A stretch of DNA of 47,669 nt from Ramlibacter sp. (GTDB taxonomy: Bacteria; Pseudomonadota; Gammaproteobacteria; Burkholderiales; Burkholderiaceae_C), in assembly GCF_028292805.1 (NCBI RefSeq), contig NZ_JAQGLS010000031.1, positions 1 through 47,669 on the forward strand. The letters run 5' to 3'. The notes beneath the pieces are model-generated. The model was given only the letters and a program-made list of their open reading frames with translations. It was not told where the DNA came from and ran no database searches. Below, piece by piece: positions 35,434 through 43,774 of this stretch. Positions within the stretch are counted from its first letter, which is position 1. Each line of letters opens with the position of its first letter. A program made the translations under genes and the position numbers.

Positions 35434-35536
35434 GGGTTGCCTTCGGATGCCGTGTTGTGCGAGTGGCGGATCGTAAAAGCAGCAAGCCATGAAGTAAAAT
35501 GGTCTTCTTTCAACAATCAATGAGATCTGCTCATAC
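35434..35536. promoter_or_regulatory. metE-metR divergent regulatory region
   Basis: The 103-bp gap has AT-rich patches. An inverted repeat GAAG-N9-CTTC (35491-35507) gives the 17-bp span usual for LysR-family T-N11-A boxes; a perfect TGAAN5TTCA MetR box is not seen. No B12 riboswitch is visible. Confidence 0.5.
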
Positions 35537-36436
35537 ATGCTGGAGCGCATCCACTTGGCGATCGTGCGTGAAGTCGCCCTCAACGGCTCACTTACCGCCG
35601 CAGCGGGCAAGCTGCACCTGACGCAGTCCGCGCTGAGCCACACCATGCGCAAGCTGGAGCAGCAACTGGGCACGGACATCTGGCTGCGTGAGGGGCGCAG
35701 CCTGCGACCGACGAAGGCGGGGGACTACCTGCTTTCCGTCGCCAACAGGGTGCTGCCGCAACTCGACGTCGCCGAGGAGCGGCTGGCGCAGTACGCCCAG
35801 GGCCAGCGCGGCTCGCTTCGCATCGGCATGGAATGCCATCCCTGCTACCAATGGCTGCTCAAGGTGGTGGCGCCCTACCTCGCCGCGTGGCCCGACGTCG
35901 ACGTCGACGTCAAGCAGAAATTCCAGTTCGGCGGTATCGGGGCGCTCTTCGCCTTCGAGATCGACCTGCTGGTGACGCCCGATCCGCTGTTCAAGCCCGG
36001 CCTGCGCTTCGAGCCCGTCTTCGACTACGAGCAGGTGCTCGTTGTCGGTGCGCGGCATGCGCTGGCCGGGGCGGCCTACGTCAAGCCCGCGCAGCTCACC
36101 GGGGAAGTTCTCATCACCTATCCAGTGGCAGCGGAAAGACTGGACATCTACAACCAGTTCCTGATGCCGGCGGGCATCACGCCCAAACGCCACAAGACCA
36201 TCGAGACCACCGACATCATGCTGCAGATGGTGGCCAGCGGCAGGGGGGTCGCGGCGCTTCCGCGCTGGTTGGTCGAGGAATACACGGACAGCCTGGAGAT
36301 CGTTCCGATTCGGCTCGGCAGCCGTGGCATCCGCAAGCAGATTTTCCTGGGCGCCAGGGAGAGTGATGGCGCCGTCGACTACCTGAAGGCCTTCATTGCC
36401 CTAGCTCGCGATCAGGATGCCGTCAAGGCGATGTGA
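35537..36436 (+). CDS. metR: LysR-family regulator MetR
   Basis: 299 aa activator of methionine genes that senses homocysteine. The N-terminal helix-turn-helix ([37 protein letters not shown]) and the effector domain ([13 protein letters not shown] being a MetR hallmark) match MetR and not other LysR proteins. Transcribed divergently from metE. The gene's 3' end overlaps a small minus-strand frame (36412-36546) but the codon pattern belongs to metR. Confidence 0.96.
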   Translation: MLERIHLAIVREVALNGSLTAAAGKLHLTQSALSHTMRKLEQQLGTDIWLREGRSLRPTKAGDYLLSVANRVLPQLDVAEERLAQYAQGQRGSLRIGMECHPCYQWLLKVVAPYLAAWPDVDVDVKQKFQFGGIGALFAFEIDLLVTPDPLFKPGLRFEPVFDYEQVLVVGARHALAGAAYVKPAQLTGEVLITYPVAAERLDIYNQFLMPAGITPKRHKTIETTDIMLQMVASGRGVAALPRWLVEEYTDSLEIVPIRLGSRGIRKQIFLGARESDGAVDYLKAFIALARDQDAVKAM

Positions 36437-36546
36437 CGCGGGCTGCGGCTCGCGGCGGTCGTGACGCCGCTGTCCGAGCGCGAGCAGGTCGTGCTGGCGG
36501 CAGCCGGTGCCGCAAGCGCGCTCCCATCGATCGCTTGCAACTTCAT
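36412..36546 (-). CDS. Short frame coupled to the SDR gene; likely truncated
   Basis: 44 codons (MKLQAIDGSALAAPAAAST…), whose ATG overlaps the SDR stop as ATGA, like the other junctions of this operon. It runs antisense into the metR 3' end. It may be the 5' stub of a gene that was cut by rearrangement, or chance. No family recognised. Confidence 0.25.
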   Translation of the reverse strand: MKLQAIDGSALAAPAAASTTCSRSDSGVTTAASRSPRHIALTAS

Positions 36547-37316
36547 CGCATCACCCTTCCACCATCCACCAGCAACACCTGGCCGGTCACGAACGCGCTC
36601 GCCGGCGAAGCGAGGAACACCACGGGGCCGGCGACGTCTTCGGGCCGCGCCAGCCGGCGCAGCGGCGTGGCGGCCATGATCGACTCCCGGAACGCCGCCC
36701 GGGTGGCGGCGCTGCCTTCCGTCGGATGCACCAGGCCCGGCGCAACACAATTCACGCGCACCCCGAGCGGCCCGGCTTCCGCCGCCAGCTGCCGGCTGAA
36801 GCCGACCAGCGCCGCCTTGGCCGTGCCGTAGTCGTGGTATGGCACGACCGGGTCCTCCACCAGGTCGCTGACGATGTTGACGATGGCGCCGCCGCGGCCC
36901 GCCAGGTGCGGCAGCACCGCCTGGCACAGGTGGAACGCGGCGCCGACCGAGCCCTCGTACTGGCGCAGGAAGTCGGGCCAGGCCAGCCCGGCCAGGTCCT
37001 TGCGCCGTTCCGGATCGAAGCTGTAGGGCGCGAACGCGTTGTTCACCAGCACGTCGACGCGGCCGAACGCCCGCAGCGTCCGCTCCACCAGCGCCACCGC
37101 CTCCCCGGGCACCGTCACGTCGGCCTGCAGCGCCTGCGCCTCTGCGCCCGAATCTTCACAGGCACGCACCACTTCGCGCGCGGCCTCCCCGTTGCGCAGG
37201 TAGTTGACGCCGACCGTGGCCCCGCGCGCGGCGAAGGCGCGCGCGATCGCCGCCCCGATGCCGCGCGAGGCCCCGGTGACCAGCACCACCTTGCCGGCGA
37301 ACTCGCCCGCGCTCAT
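36543..37316 (-). CDS. Short-chain dehydrogenase/reductase
   Basis: 257 aa, classical SDR: cofactor motif TGASRGIG at residues ~13-20, NNAF, active-site Ser in NIVSD, Tyr and Lys in YGTAK, and the C-terminal family end VLLVDGGR. FabG-like; acts on a carbonyl/alcohol pair with NADP(H) or NAD(H). The start is in an ATGA overlap with the binding-protein gene. Its place as last full gene of a TPP-riboswitch operon with LuxE and LuxC suggests it reduces the aldehyde made by LuxC, which is inference. Confidence 0.9.
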   Translation of the reverse strand: MSAGEFAGKVVLVTGASRGIGAAIARAFAARGATVGVNYLRNGEAAREVVRACEDSGAEAQALQADVTVPGEAVALVERTLRAFGRVDVLVNNAFAPYSFDPERRKDLAGLAWPDFLRQYEGSVGAAFHLCQAVLPHLAGRGGAIVNIVSDLVEDPVVPYHDYGTAKAALVGFSRQLAAEAGPLGVRVNCVAPGLVHPTEGSAATRAAFRESIMAATPLRRLARPEDVAGPVVFLASPASAFVTGQVLLVDGGRVMR

Positions 37317-38296
37317 GGCATCCCCGGCAGCAGGTCGGCGGCCACCACCTGCCGCATGTCGATCGCGCGGCGCACCAGTCCGAGCTGCCGGTACACGTCG
37401 GCGGCCTGCTGCAGCGAGGCGACATCCATCGCGCCCAGCCCGGCCCGCCGGGTCACCCCGGACACGCTGGCTGCATTGCGCAGCCGGATGACATCCAGCG
37501 CCAGCGCGGGGTCGGTGCCGTCGATGGCGCGGGTGGCAGCCAGCCGCGCCGCTTCCGCGGGCTGCGCCATCATCCAGGCGGCAGCGTCGCTGTAGCCGCG
37601 CAGGAAGCGGCGCAGGGCCTGCTTGCGCTGTCGGTAGACCTCCTCCCGCACGACGAAGAGATCGCTGGACACATGGAGGTACTTGCCCACCTCGATCACC
37701 TGCACGTCGCCCAGGCCGCGCCGCCGGCCGATCGCCAGGCCGGTGTCGGTCGCCGCGGTGGCGTCCACCTGCCCCTGCAGCAGCGGCGCGAAGTTGAGCA
37801 GGCCGGTCACCACCACCGTCACGTCCGATTCGCGCAGCCCGGCCTGGTGCAGCAGCACCTGCAGGTTCTGCCGGGTGCCGCTGGCCAGGCTGTAGACACC
37901 GATCTTCTTGCCCTTGAGGTCGGCCGGCGTGCGGATGCCGCTCGTGCGCAGCGCGACCACATTGAAGACGTTCTGCGGATAGATGTCGTAGATGGCCCGC
38001 AGCCGCTCGCCCTTGTCCAGCGCGGCGAACAGGGAGCCCGGGTCGGTGAAGGCGACGTCCGCCCGGCCGCCAAGGATGTTGCGGATGGCGTCGCCACCGC
38101 CGGCGCCGGGCACATACGCCAGCTCGATGCCCTGGGCCCGATAGAAGTCTTTGTCGGCATGCACCAGCAAGGGCATGACCTCGGTAATGGCCTTGCTCCA
38201 GCCGGCGACGGTGACCTTCTCCGCGCGGGCTTGCCCCCAGGAAAGAGCGGGAAGGGATGCGGCAGCGGCGAGCAGGTGGCGGCGAAGCAGTGGCAT
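37313..38296 (-). CDS. ABC transporter solute-binding protein, NMT1/THI5-like
   Basis: 327 aa with a Sec-type signal peptide (RRHLLAAAASLPALSWGQARAE). The mature part shows the SsuA/NMT1/THI5-like fold: KAITEVMPLLVHADKDFYRAQGIEL, GRADVAFTDPGSLFAAL, DLKGKKIGVYSL, VVVTGLLNFAPLLQGQVDATAATDT. Members bind sulfonates, nitrate, or thiamine pyrimidines such as formylaminopyrimidine (ThiY). The TPP riboswitch upstream of the operon favours a thiamine-precursor ligand. It ends in ATGA overlap with the SDR gene; the permease ends 8 bp before it. Confidence 0.87.
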   Translation of the reverse strand: MPLLRRHLLAAAASLPALSWGQARAEKVTVAGWSKAITEVMPLLVHADKDFYRAQGIELAYVPGAGGGDAIRNILGGRADVAFTDPGSLFAALDKGERLRAIYDIYPQNVFNVVALRTSGIRTPADLKGKKIGVYSLASGTRQNLQVLLHQAGLRESDVTVVVTGLLNFAPLLQGQVDATAATDTGLAIGRRRGLGDVQVIEVGKYLHVSSDLFVVREEVYRQRKQALRRFLRGYSDAAAWMMAQPAEAARLAATRAIDGTDPALALDVIRLRNAASVSGVTRRAGLGAMDVASLQQAADVYRQLGLVRRAIDMRQVVAADLLPGMP

Positions 38297-38304
38297 GGCA
38301 GCGA

Positions 38305-39057
38305 TCAGGAAGTGGAAGAATAGGGACGCAGCAGGCGCCGCTCCAGCAGCAGCGCGGCCTGGTAGGCACACAAGCCCAGCAGGCAGACCAGCACCAGCAC
38401 GGCGAACATCAAGGGCGTGTCCATGCTGCCCTGGGCGCCGATGATGAGCGCGCCAAGGCCCTGGCTGGTCCCGATGAACTCTCCGACGACCACGCCGACC
38501 AGCGCCAGCACCACCGCGATGCGCAGTCCCGCAAGGATGGCCGGCAGCCCCGTCGGCAGCTTCAGGCGCCACAGCGTCTGGGCGCGGCTGGCGCCCAGCA
38601 TACGGAACAGCTCCAGCCGCTCCGGCGCCACCTGCGCCAGCCCGGTGAGCGTGTTCTCCATCAGGGGAAAAAAGCAGATCAGCGCGGTCACCACCACCGT
38701 TGGCAGCAGCCCGAAGCCGAACCAGACGATGAAAAGCGGCATCAGCGCCAGCTTGGGAACGACCTGCGTGACCACGACATACGGCAGCAGCAGGCGCCGC
38801 AGTCCTGCATGCTCCGCCAGCACCACGCCAGCGGCGAAACCGAATGCGCTTCCGGCCACCATGCCGAGCAGCAAGCCCAGCGCGGTGGCACGCAGGTGCG
38901 GCCAGAAGAAGCCGGAGGCCAGTCCGCTCCATAGCGCTTGCAGCACCGCGCTTGGCGGCGGAAGCACCAGCGCCGAGATGGCGAACCCGCGGGCAGCGAG
39001 CTCCCATAGCAGGAGCAGGCCGGCCGGCAGCAGCAGGCTGGCGGCGCGCGTCTTCAT
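38305..39057 (-). CDS. ABC transporter permease, SsuC/TauC/ThiX type
   Basis: 250 aa with about six transmembrane helices; the EAA loop is seen in FRMLGASRAQTLWRLKLPTGLPAILAGLRIA. The N-terminus has WELAARGFAISALVLPPPSAVLQAL, typical of SsuC-type permeases. Its start overlaps the ATPase stop by ATGA. Works with the ATPase (39054) and the binding protein (37313). Confidence 0.93.
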   Translation of the reverse strand: MKTRAASLLLPAGLLLLWELAARGFAISALVLPPPSAVLQALWSGLASGFFWPHLRATALGLLLGMVAGSAFGFAAGVVLAEHAGLRRLLLPYVVVTQVVPKLALMPLFIVWFGFGLLPTVVVTALICFFPLMENTLTGLAQVAPERLELFRMLGASRAQTLWRLKLPTGLPAILAGLRIAVVLALVGVVVGEFIGTSQGLGALIIGAQGSMDTPLMFAVLVLVCLLGLCAYQAALLLERRLLRPYSSTS

Positions 39058-39803
39058 GCGGGCGCTGCCTCGCTCGCCGCAACGGCTTGCCCAAGTGCCC
39101 CGCGCACCTGGGCGCAGGCGGCGCCGAAGGCCCCAGTGTCGCGCTGCGCGCCGGGCGGGCTCACGATGGTGCGCACCAGCCGACCGCCCGCGAGGACCGA
39201 GACCCGGTCGCCCAGGAACACCGATTCACCGACGTCGTGCGTGACGAACAGCACGGTCGTGCCACGTGCCTTCGCCAGCTCCCGCAGGTCGCACTGCAGC
39301 TCCTCGCGCGTGAGCGCATCGAGCGCGGCGAAGGGTTCGTCCAGCAGCAGCAGCGCGGGCGCCGTCACCAGGGCACGCGCCAGTGCCACGCGGCTTTGCT
39401 GGCCCCCGGAGAGCTGGCGCGGATAGCGTTCCGCCAGGCCTGCCAGGCCGAGCCGGGCCAGCAGGGCTTGCGTTGCGTGCGCATCGGCGGGGGTCGGCTG
39501 GCGCTGCAGGGACACGGGCAGCAGCACGTTGTCGCGCACGCGCAGCCATTCCAGCAGCGTCGGCGCCTGGAACACGAAGCCGACTTCCCCCGGGCCGAGA
39601 GTGGCGCCGCCCCGCACCTCGATCCGGCCGGCGCTGGGCGCCAGCAGCCCGGCGGCCAGCTTCAGCACCGTGGTCTTGCCGCAGCCGCTGCGACCCACCA
39701 GGCAATGAATCTCGCCGGCGGCAAGTGCGAGGTCGATCCCCTGGACCACCGGCGGGGTGCCGGGGTACTGGAAGGCGACATCCCGCAGCGCAAGGAAACT
39801 CAT
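39054..39803 (-). CDS. ABC transporter ATP-binding protein, SsuB/TauB/ThiZ type
   Basis: 249 aa; Walker A VGRSGCGKTT, Q-loop FVFQAPTLLEWL (the LLEWL motif is typical of this subgroup), signature LSGGQQSRVALARALV, Walker B LLLLDEPFAALD and switch His FVTHDVGE. The start lies in an ATGA overlap with the LuxC-like stop and the stop in an ATGA overlap with the permease start. Confidence 0.94.
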   Translation of the reverse strand: MSFLALRDVAFQYPGTPPVVQGIDLALAAGEIHCLVGRSGCGKTTVLKLAAGLLAPSAGRIEVRGGATLGPGEVGFVFQAPTLLEWLRVRDNVLLPVSLQRQPTPADAHATQALLARLGLAGLAERYPRQLSGGQQSRVALARALVTAPALLLLDEPFAALDALTREELQCDLRELAKARGTTVLFVTHDVGESVFLGDRVSVLAGGRLVRTIVSPPGAQRDTGAFGAACAQVRGALGQAVAASEAAPA

Positions 39804-41260
39804 GGCAGATCTTCCTGCGCATAGGGAGCGAGCCGATCGGCGGCGCGCTCGGTGGCCGCATCGATTTCGACCATGCGGACCAGGTCGGCCAGGCTGAAGC
39901 GGCCGTCGTGATGCCAGCCCGGCTCGGGCTGCGCCATCGCCCCGAGCGGCGCGATGCGCGTGACCCCGGCGCGGCCCAGCAGTTCCGCCAGAGGGTACAG
40001 CGCCTCGGGCGTGGTCGCCACCGCCACGGTCTGCAGCACCGGCGCGTGCGGCGCGAGCAGGGGCAGGACATCTTCCAGCGCATTCACCGCACTCACGACG
40101 ATGCAGCGTTGCCCGGGCGTTGGCCGCACCGGGTGCGGCGCATCCGCGTACACCACGGCCCAGCCGCAGCCCTCCTCGCCCAGCAGCTCCAGGCTGTCGT
40201 TCCACTCGGCGGCCTGCCGCCAGCTGGCGACCGCCGTGGCGTCCTCCAGTGCCAGCTCGCGGGACGGGTGGCGATGCTGCAGGTTCGCGAGTTCGGCGGC
40301 CAGATAGCGGGCGAAGGCGCGCGGTGATACCTCGCCTCCCCGCTCTACGTAGATGACGTGCGGCGAATAGCAACCCTGCTGCTCGTGGCGCGCCAGGTCC
40401 CGCGCGGCGAGCCTGGCGCTGGCCCCGCCACGCTGGCGGTCGAGCGCGGCTCGACCGACCAGCGCCACCCCCAGCTTGTGCCCGTAGGCCAGGAACCGGG
40501 TGGTGACGGGCACACGCTCGCGCAGCTCGCGCAAGGCCGCATTGCCGCCGTAGGCGAGCACGGTTTCCGCCTCGCGGAACAAGGTGGCGTCCATGCCCGC
40601 GTCGCCGCCTTTCCACCAAACCACCGCCAGGCAGCCGGCCCAGGGCGGATGGAGTTCGGCCAGCAGGCGCGCGAAGACGCTCGCGAACACGGGCTCGGCG
40701 CTCGGCAGCTTGCCGATGTTGCCGGCCTTCACCAGCAGGCCACAGGCCAGGCTCCACAGCGGCAGCCCCGGCACGTTGCCGGCCCAGATGTGCGCCAGCA
40801 GCCCAGGTCCGAGGGCGCGGACGGACCCGCCCTTCACCGCCGGCTGAAACCCGTCCAGCACCTTGGGATTGGCGAAGTCCTGCGCGACGAAGCGGCGCAG
40901 CTGCGGACCGCGAAAGCCCTGCAGGTAGGTGCTCAGGCCCAGCCGCACCAGTTCAGCGTCGAAACCGGTCACCAGCGGCAGCAGGTCGTCGAGCTCGCGG
41001 CGGCGCGGGTCGGCCGGGTCGAGCAAGCGCGCGACGGCGGCGTCCAGCACTTGGACGACCGCGTCCACCGGCATCGGCTGCAGCCGCTCGCCTGCCGCGG
41101 CGCGAACGGAGTGCGCCAGCGCCCGCAGCTGCGCCTCAGCGAGCACCGGCACCTCCACCCGCAGCTGGCGACCGCGGGCGCTGAACGGCAGCACGTGCCA
41201 GCGCACGTCGGCGGCGTCCACGCCCGGCAGGTGGCCGGCTCGCCAGGTGCGGGGAGTCAC
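39800..41260 (-). CDS. LuxC-like acyl reductase
   Basis: 486 aa, LuxC family (NADPH-dependent reduction of an acyl thioester to an aldehyde). Visible are the ALDH-fold features: nucleotide-site segments KAGNIGKLPSAEPVF and GGNAALRELRERVP, catalytic Cys297 in QQGCYSPHVIYVE, and the C-terminal GVTRIAPLGAMAQPEPGWHHDGRF motif of LuxC. The Cys position matches LuxC. No luciferase (luxAB) is in the window. The GTG start at 41260 sits in a GTGA overlap with the LuxE-like stop. It likely takes the acyl group from LuxE; the acyl chain is unknown. Confidence 0.9.
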   Translation of the reverse strand: MTPRTWRAGHLPGVDAADVRWHVLPFSARGRQLRVEVPVLAEAQLRALAHSVRAAAGERLQPMPVDAVVQVLDAAVARLLDPADPRRRELDDLLPLVTGFDAELVRLGLSTYLQGFRGPQLRRFVAQDFANPKVLDGFQPAVKGGSVRALGPGLLAHIWAGNVPGLPLWSLACGLLVKAGNIGKLPSAEPVFASVFARLLAELHPPWAGCLAVVWWKGGDAGMDATLFREAETVLAYGGNAALRELRERVPVTTRFLAYGHKLGVALVGRAALDRQRGGASARLAARDLARHEQQGCYSPHVIYVERGGEVSPRAFARYLAAELANLQHRHPSRELALEDATAVASWRQAAEWNDSLELLGEEGCGWAVVYADAPHPVRPTPGQRCIVVSAVNALEDVLPLLAPHAPVLQTVAVATTPEALYPLAELLGRAGVTRIAPLGAMAQPEPGWHHDGRFSLADLVRMVEIDAATERAADRLAPYAQEDLP

Positions 41261-42351
41261 GGGTTGGCCTCCAGGAACTCCTGCATCGCCAGCGAGCAGC
41301 CCTTGGCCTCGGCGCCTTCGGCGCGCCCCAGCAGGAGGAAGCCGCCGTCCACGGCCACGCCGACGTCCTCGGTCAGGATGGTGGTGGCCGAGTTGAAGTT
41401 GGCCAGGTCGCAATGCGCCAGCAGCCCGCGCTCGCCCCGCGCGAGCTCGCGCCCGGTCAGCGGCTCGAGCACGCGGGTGCGGACCCAGTGGGGGCCGGAC
41501 TTGACGGCGGGCAGCGTCGCATTGCCGTTGTCGTAGAACTGCGAGCTCAGCTCGGTCATGCCGTACATGTTGATGCAGCGGGCGGCGGGCACCCCGAACG
41601 CGCGCTCCAGGCCGTCATAGAAGGCCTGCAGCTCCAGCGTGCGCGACTGGCCCTTGTAGCCGCCGGTGTCGAGGATGCGACTGCCCTCGGGGAGGGCAAA
41701 CCGGCGGCCGGTGGCGGCCAGGGCATCCAGCAGGTGGACGAAGCTGTAGCTCGCGCCCAGCATGGCAACGGGCTGCCCCGCAACCACGGCGTGCCCCAAC
41801 GCGGCGCACACCCGCGCCACGTCCAGGCCGCCCGGGCCCACGCAGTGGCCCCCGCCTTCAACCCCGAAGTGACGCGCGGCCTGCGACAGGTAGCGCGCCA
41901 GCGATGAATCAGGCAGCTGCTGCTCATCGGGAAAAAGGATCAGCATGGCGAGCGGTCCGCTGCCTTGCATGAAGCGCCGCGCGAAATTGCGCCGCATCGA
42001 GCGGTCCCAGACCTCCAGCGTCGGATGGTGGTTCCGGCCCCTGACGTCGGCGCGCGTGGTGCCGCTGGTCGTGAAGACGCGCTCGCATTCAGCGGGGGGC
42101 AGGCAACTGAGCGTCGCGTCCTTGAAGGCGCTGATCGGCACCGGCGGGATGTCGCGCCAACTCGCCACGCGCCGCGGCGTGGTTCCGCGGCGCTGGCAGA
42201 AGCGGCGGTACGCCGCATCCTGCTCGTACTGGAAGGCAAACAGCGCGGCGGCCAGTGCATCGAACTCGTCGTCGGTGCAGCCATCCTGAGCGAGAAAGGA
42301 AAGGAGCCGCTCGACCAGCTGTTGCATCTGCGGCGGCAGAACGGTTTTCAT
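41257..42351 (-). CDS. LuxE-like acyl-protein synthetase
   Basis: 364 aa, adenylate-forming family LuxE, which activates a carboxylic acid to acyl-AMP and then captures it on an internal Cys. FTTSGTTRADVRGR is the AMP motif, MYGMTELSSQFYD the aryl/acyl-adenylate motif, and the acceptor Cys352 in AKGCSLAMQEF lies 12 residues from the C-terminus, as in luminous bacteria. Start in ATGA overlap with thiD. Function with LuxC: carboxylate to aldehyde. That it is translationally coupled to thiD is highly unusual. Confidence 0.9.
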   Translation of the reverse strand: MKTVLPPQMQQLVERLLSFLAQDGCTDDEFDALAAALFAFQYEQDAAYRRFCQRRGTTPRRVASWRDIPPVPISAFKDATLSCLPPAECERVFTTSGTTRADVRGRNHHPTLEVWDRSMRRNFARRFMQGSGPLAMLILFPDEQQLPDSSLARYLSQAARHFGVEGGGHCVGPGGLDVARVCAALGHAVVAGQPVAMLGASYSFVHLLDALAATGRRFALPEGSRILDTGGYKGQSRTLELQAFYDGLERAFGVPAARCINMYGMTELSSQFYDNGNATLPAVKSGPHWVRTRVLEPLTGRELARGERGLLAHCDLANFNSATTILTEDVGVAVDGGFLLLGRAEGAEAKGCSLAMQEFLEANP

Positions 42352-43229
42352 GGCGAGGGGCGCATTTGCATGGGCTGCGGCGCATGCGAGTGGTTCAGGG
42401 GGCCGCTGCCTGCGCCCATGCGCGCGCCGGCTCCTGCCGTCAATGCCGCGCGGACGTAGGCGTGGGCCGCTCGCACCGCGGCGGCCAGCTCGCAACCCAG
42501 TGCGAGATGCGCCGCGATGGCGCTGGAGAGGGTGCAGCCGGTGCCATGGATGTTGGGCGTGGCGATGCGCGGATGGCGCAGCCACAAAGGCCTGGCACCC
42601 GGGATCAGCAGCAGATCGCTGACGATTCCGCCGGCAAGGTGCCCGCCCTTGACCAGCACCGCGCGGGCGCCGCGCTCCAGCAGCTCCCGGGCGGCGGCTT
42701 CCATGTCAGCCTCGGTGCGAAGCTGGCGGCCGACCAGCAGGCCGGCTTCATCCAGGTTGGGGGTGACCAGCAGGGCCCGCGGGAACAGTTCACGCACGAG
42801 TGCATCGACCGCCTCCGGCTGGATCAGGCGGTCACCGCTGGCGGCCACCATCACCGGGTCCAGCACCACTGTGCCCATGCAGTGGCGGTCCAGCGCGGCA
42901 GCCACGGTCTGCACCACCGGTGCGGAATGCAGCATGCCGATCTTCACCGCATCGACTCCGATGTCCTCAGCCACCGCATCGATCTGGTCGGCCAGGAACT
43001 CCACCGGCACGGCGTGAATCGCGCGCACACCCAGAGTGTTCTGCGCGGTGAGCGCCGTCAGCGCCGTCATGCCGAAGCAGCCCAGTGCGGCAAAGGTCTT
43101 GAGGTCGGCCTGAATGCCCGCGCCGCCACCGGAATCCGAGCCGGCGATGGCGAGCACGCGCGGATAGCGGGTGCGAATTTCGGCTTCGCCCGCGGGCGGG
43201 GCGATGGGTGCGGGGGCGGATTGCTTCAA
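42348..43229 (-). CDS. thiD: HMP/HMP-phosphate kinase
   Basis: Phosphorylates hydroxymethylpyrimidine twice, giving HMP-PP for thiamine synthesis. 293 aa; N-terminal VLAIAGSDSGGGAGIQADLKTFAALG and C-terminal HGTGCTLSSAIAAHLALG, the anion-hole GTGC motif. The start is a TTG at 43229: the codon is preceded by a near-perfect AAGGAGG at eight bases, no in-frame ATG fits, and the conserved core begins 25 residues later. A TPP riboswitch stands 60 bp upstream. The gene is followed by luxE with ATGA overlap. Confidence 0.95.
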   Translation of the reverse strand: MKQSAPAPIAPPAGEAEIRTRYPRVLAIAGSDSGGGAGIQADLKTFAALGCFGMTALTALTAQNTLGVRAIHAVPVEFLADQIDAVAEDIGVDAVKIGMLHSAPVVQTVAAALDRHCMGTVVLDPVMVAASGDRLIQPEAVDALVRELFPRALLVTPNLDEAGLLVGRQLRTEADMEAAARELLERGARAVLVKGGHLAGGIVSDLLLIPGARPLWLRHPRIATPNIHGTGCTLSSAIAAHLALGCELAAAVRAAHAYVRAALTAGAGARMGAGSGPLNHSHAPQPMQMRPSP

Positions 43230-43290
43230 CGGACCTCCTTCGTGACTGGTGCTCCGAAGGAAACGGTCCACCGGCCATGGGGCCGTATGG

Positions 43291-43371
43291 GCTGCTCTCC
43301 TTACGCCGGTATGAGCCGGTTCAAGTTCTCGGGTCTGGATCTCAGCACGCCAACGCGCACACCCCGGAGCG
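43291..43371 (-). promoter_or_regulatory. TPP (THI-box) riboswitch
   Basis: On the minus strand the THI-box elements appear in order: CCGGGGTG near the 5' end, TGCTGAGA (43340-43347), ACCCGAGAACTTGAACCGG, and CGGCGTAAGGAGA at the 3' end. These are the pyrimidine-sensor GCTGAGA and the pyrophosphate-sensor helix. Its position before thiD and the operon 36543-43229 implies repression of the whole operon when thiamine pyrophosphate is abundant. Confidence 0.95.
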
Positions 43372-43440
43372 ATGTCCATTGTGACACGGTCGCGCACCGC
43401 GGCCGAAGGCCGCAGCATCCGGAGGCGTAGGTCCGAACCT

Positions 43441-43740
43441 TCAGCGGCCCTCCACCGACGCGGCAAACATTCCAGTTTCTCTGCAAGCCGTGCACGTCGG
43501 AAAACGCGAAGCAGCACGTGGGCACTGTCGCAGACGGCCGAGTTCAACCCTGGCGGCGGGCAAAGAACCCCCCGGGCGAATCAGCTGCTCGGGCACGCGA
43601 AGCTTGAGAGCCCAGTGCGCCGCCTGGGCGTAGAGGCTGATGACGCACTGGAGAGCCCGGAGCAGACCGAGATCCAGGCTCCTCTTCGGCGAAAGCCGCC
43701 GTCCCTCTGCCGGCAACACTGAAGCTTCGACATGGGTCAC
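43441..43740 (-). CDS. Unrecognised 99-codon frame
   Basis: Minus-strand frame (MTHVEASVLPAEGRRLSP…) with a GAGGG nine bases before the ATG. It ends 70 bp before the riboswitch and starts 34 bp after the monooxygenase stop. No family is recognised and its Arg/Ala composition is typical of random GC-rich frames. Nothing else is visible in 43372-43774. Confidence 0.2.
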   Translation of the reverse strand: MTHVEASVLPAEGRRLSPKRSLDLGLLRALQCVISLYAQAAHWALKLRVPEQLIRPGGSLPAARVELGRLRQCPRAASRFPTCTACRETGMFAASVEGR

Positions 43741-43774
43741 TGCCCTCGCGTCGGCGCGGCCGGCTGACGCGACC

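Noticed and set aside
33064-35523. An 819-codon plus-strand frame opposite metE
   Set aside because: Shadow of metE; no motifs.
35434-35536. A cobalamin riboswitch before metE
   Set aside because: The gap is only 103 bp and has no B12-box; MetR control explains it.
36543-37316. The SDR as the missing dihydrodiol dehydrogenase of the aromatic operon
   Set aside because: It lies in another operon, 4 kb away behind metE-metR, coupled to the binding protein and under the TPP riboswitch.
36543-43229. A bioluminescence operon
   Set aside because: LuxC and LuxE are present but no luxA, luxB or luxD, and the context is thiamine.
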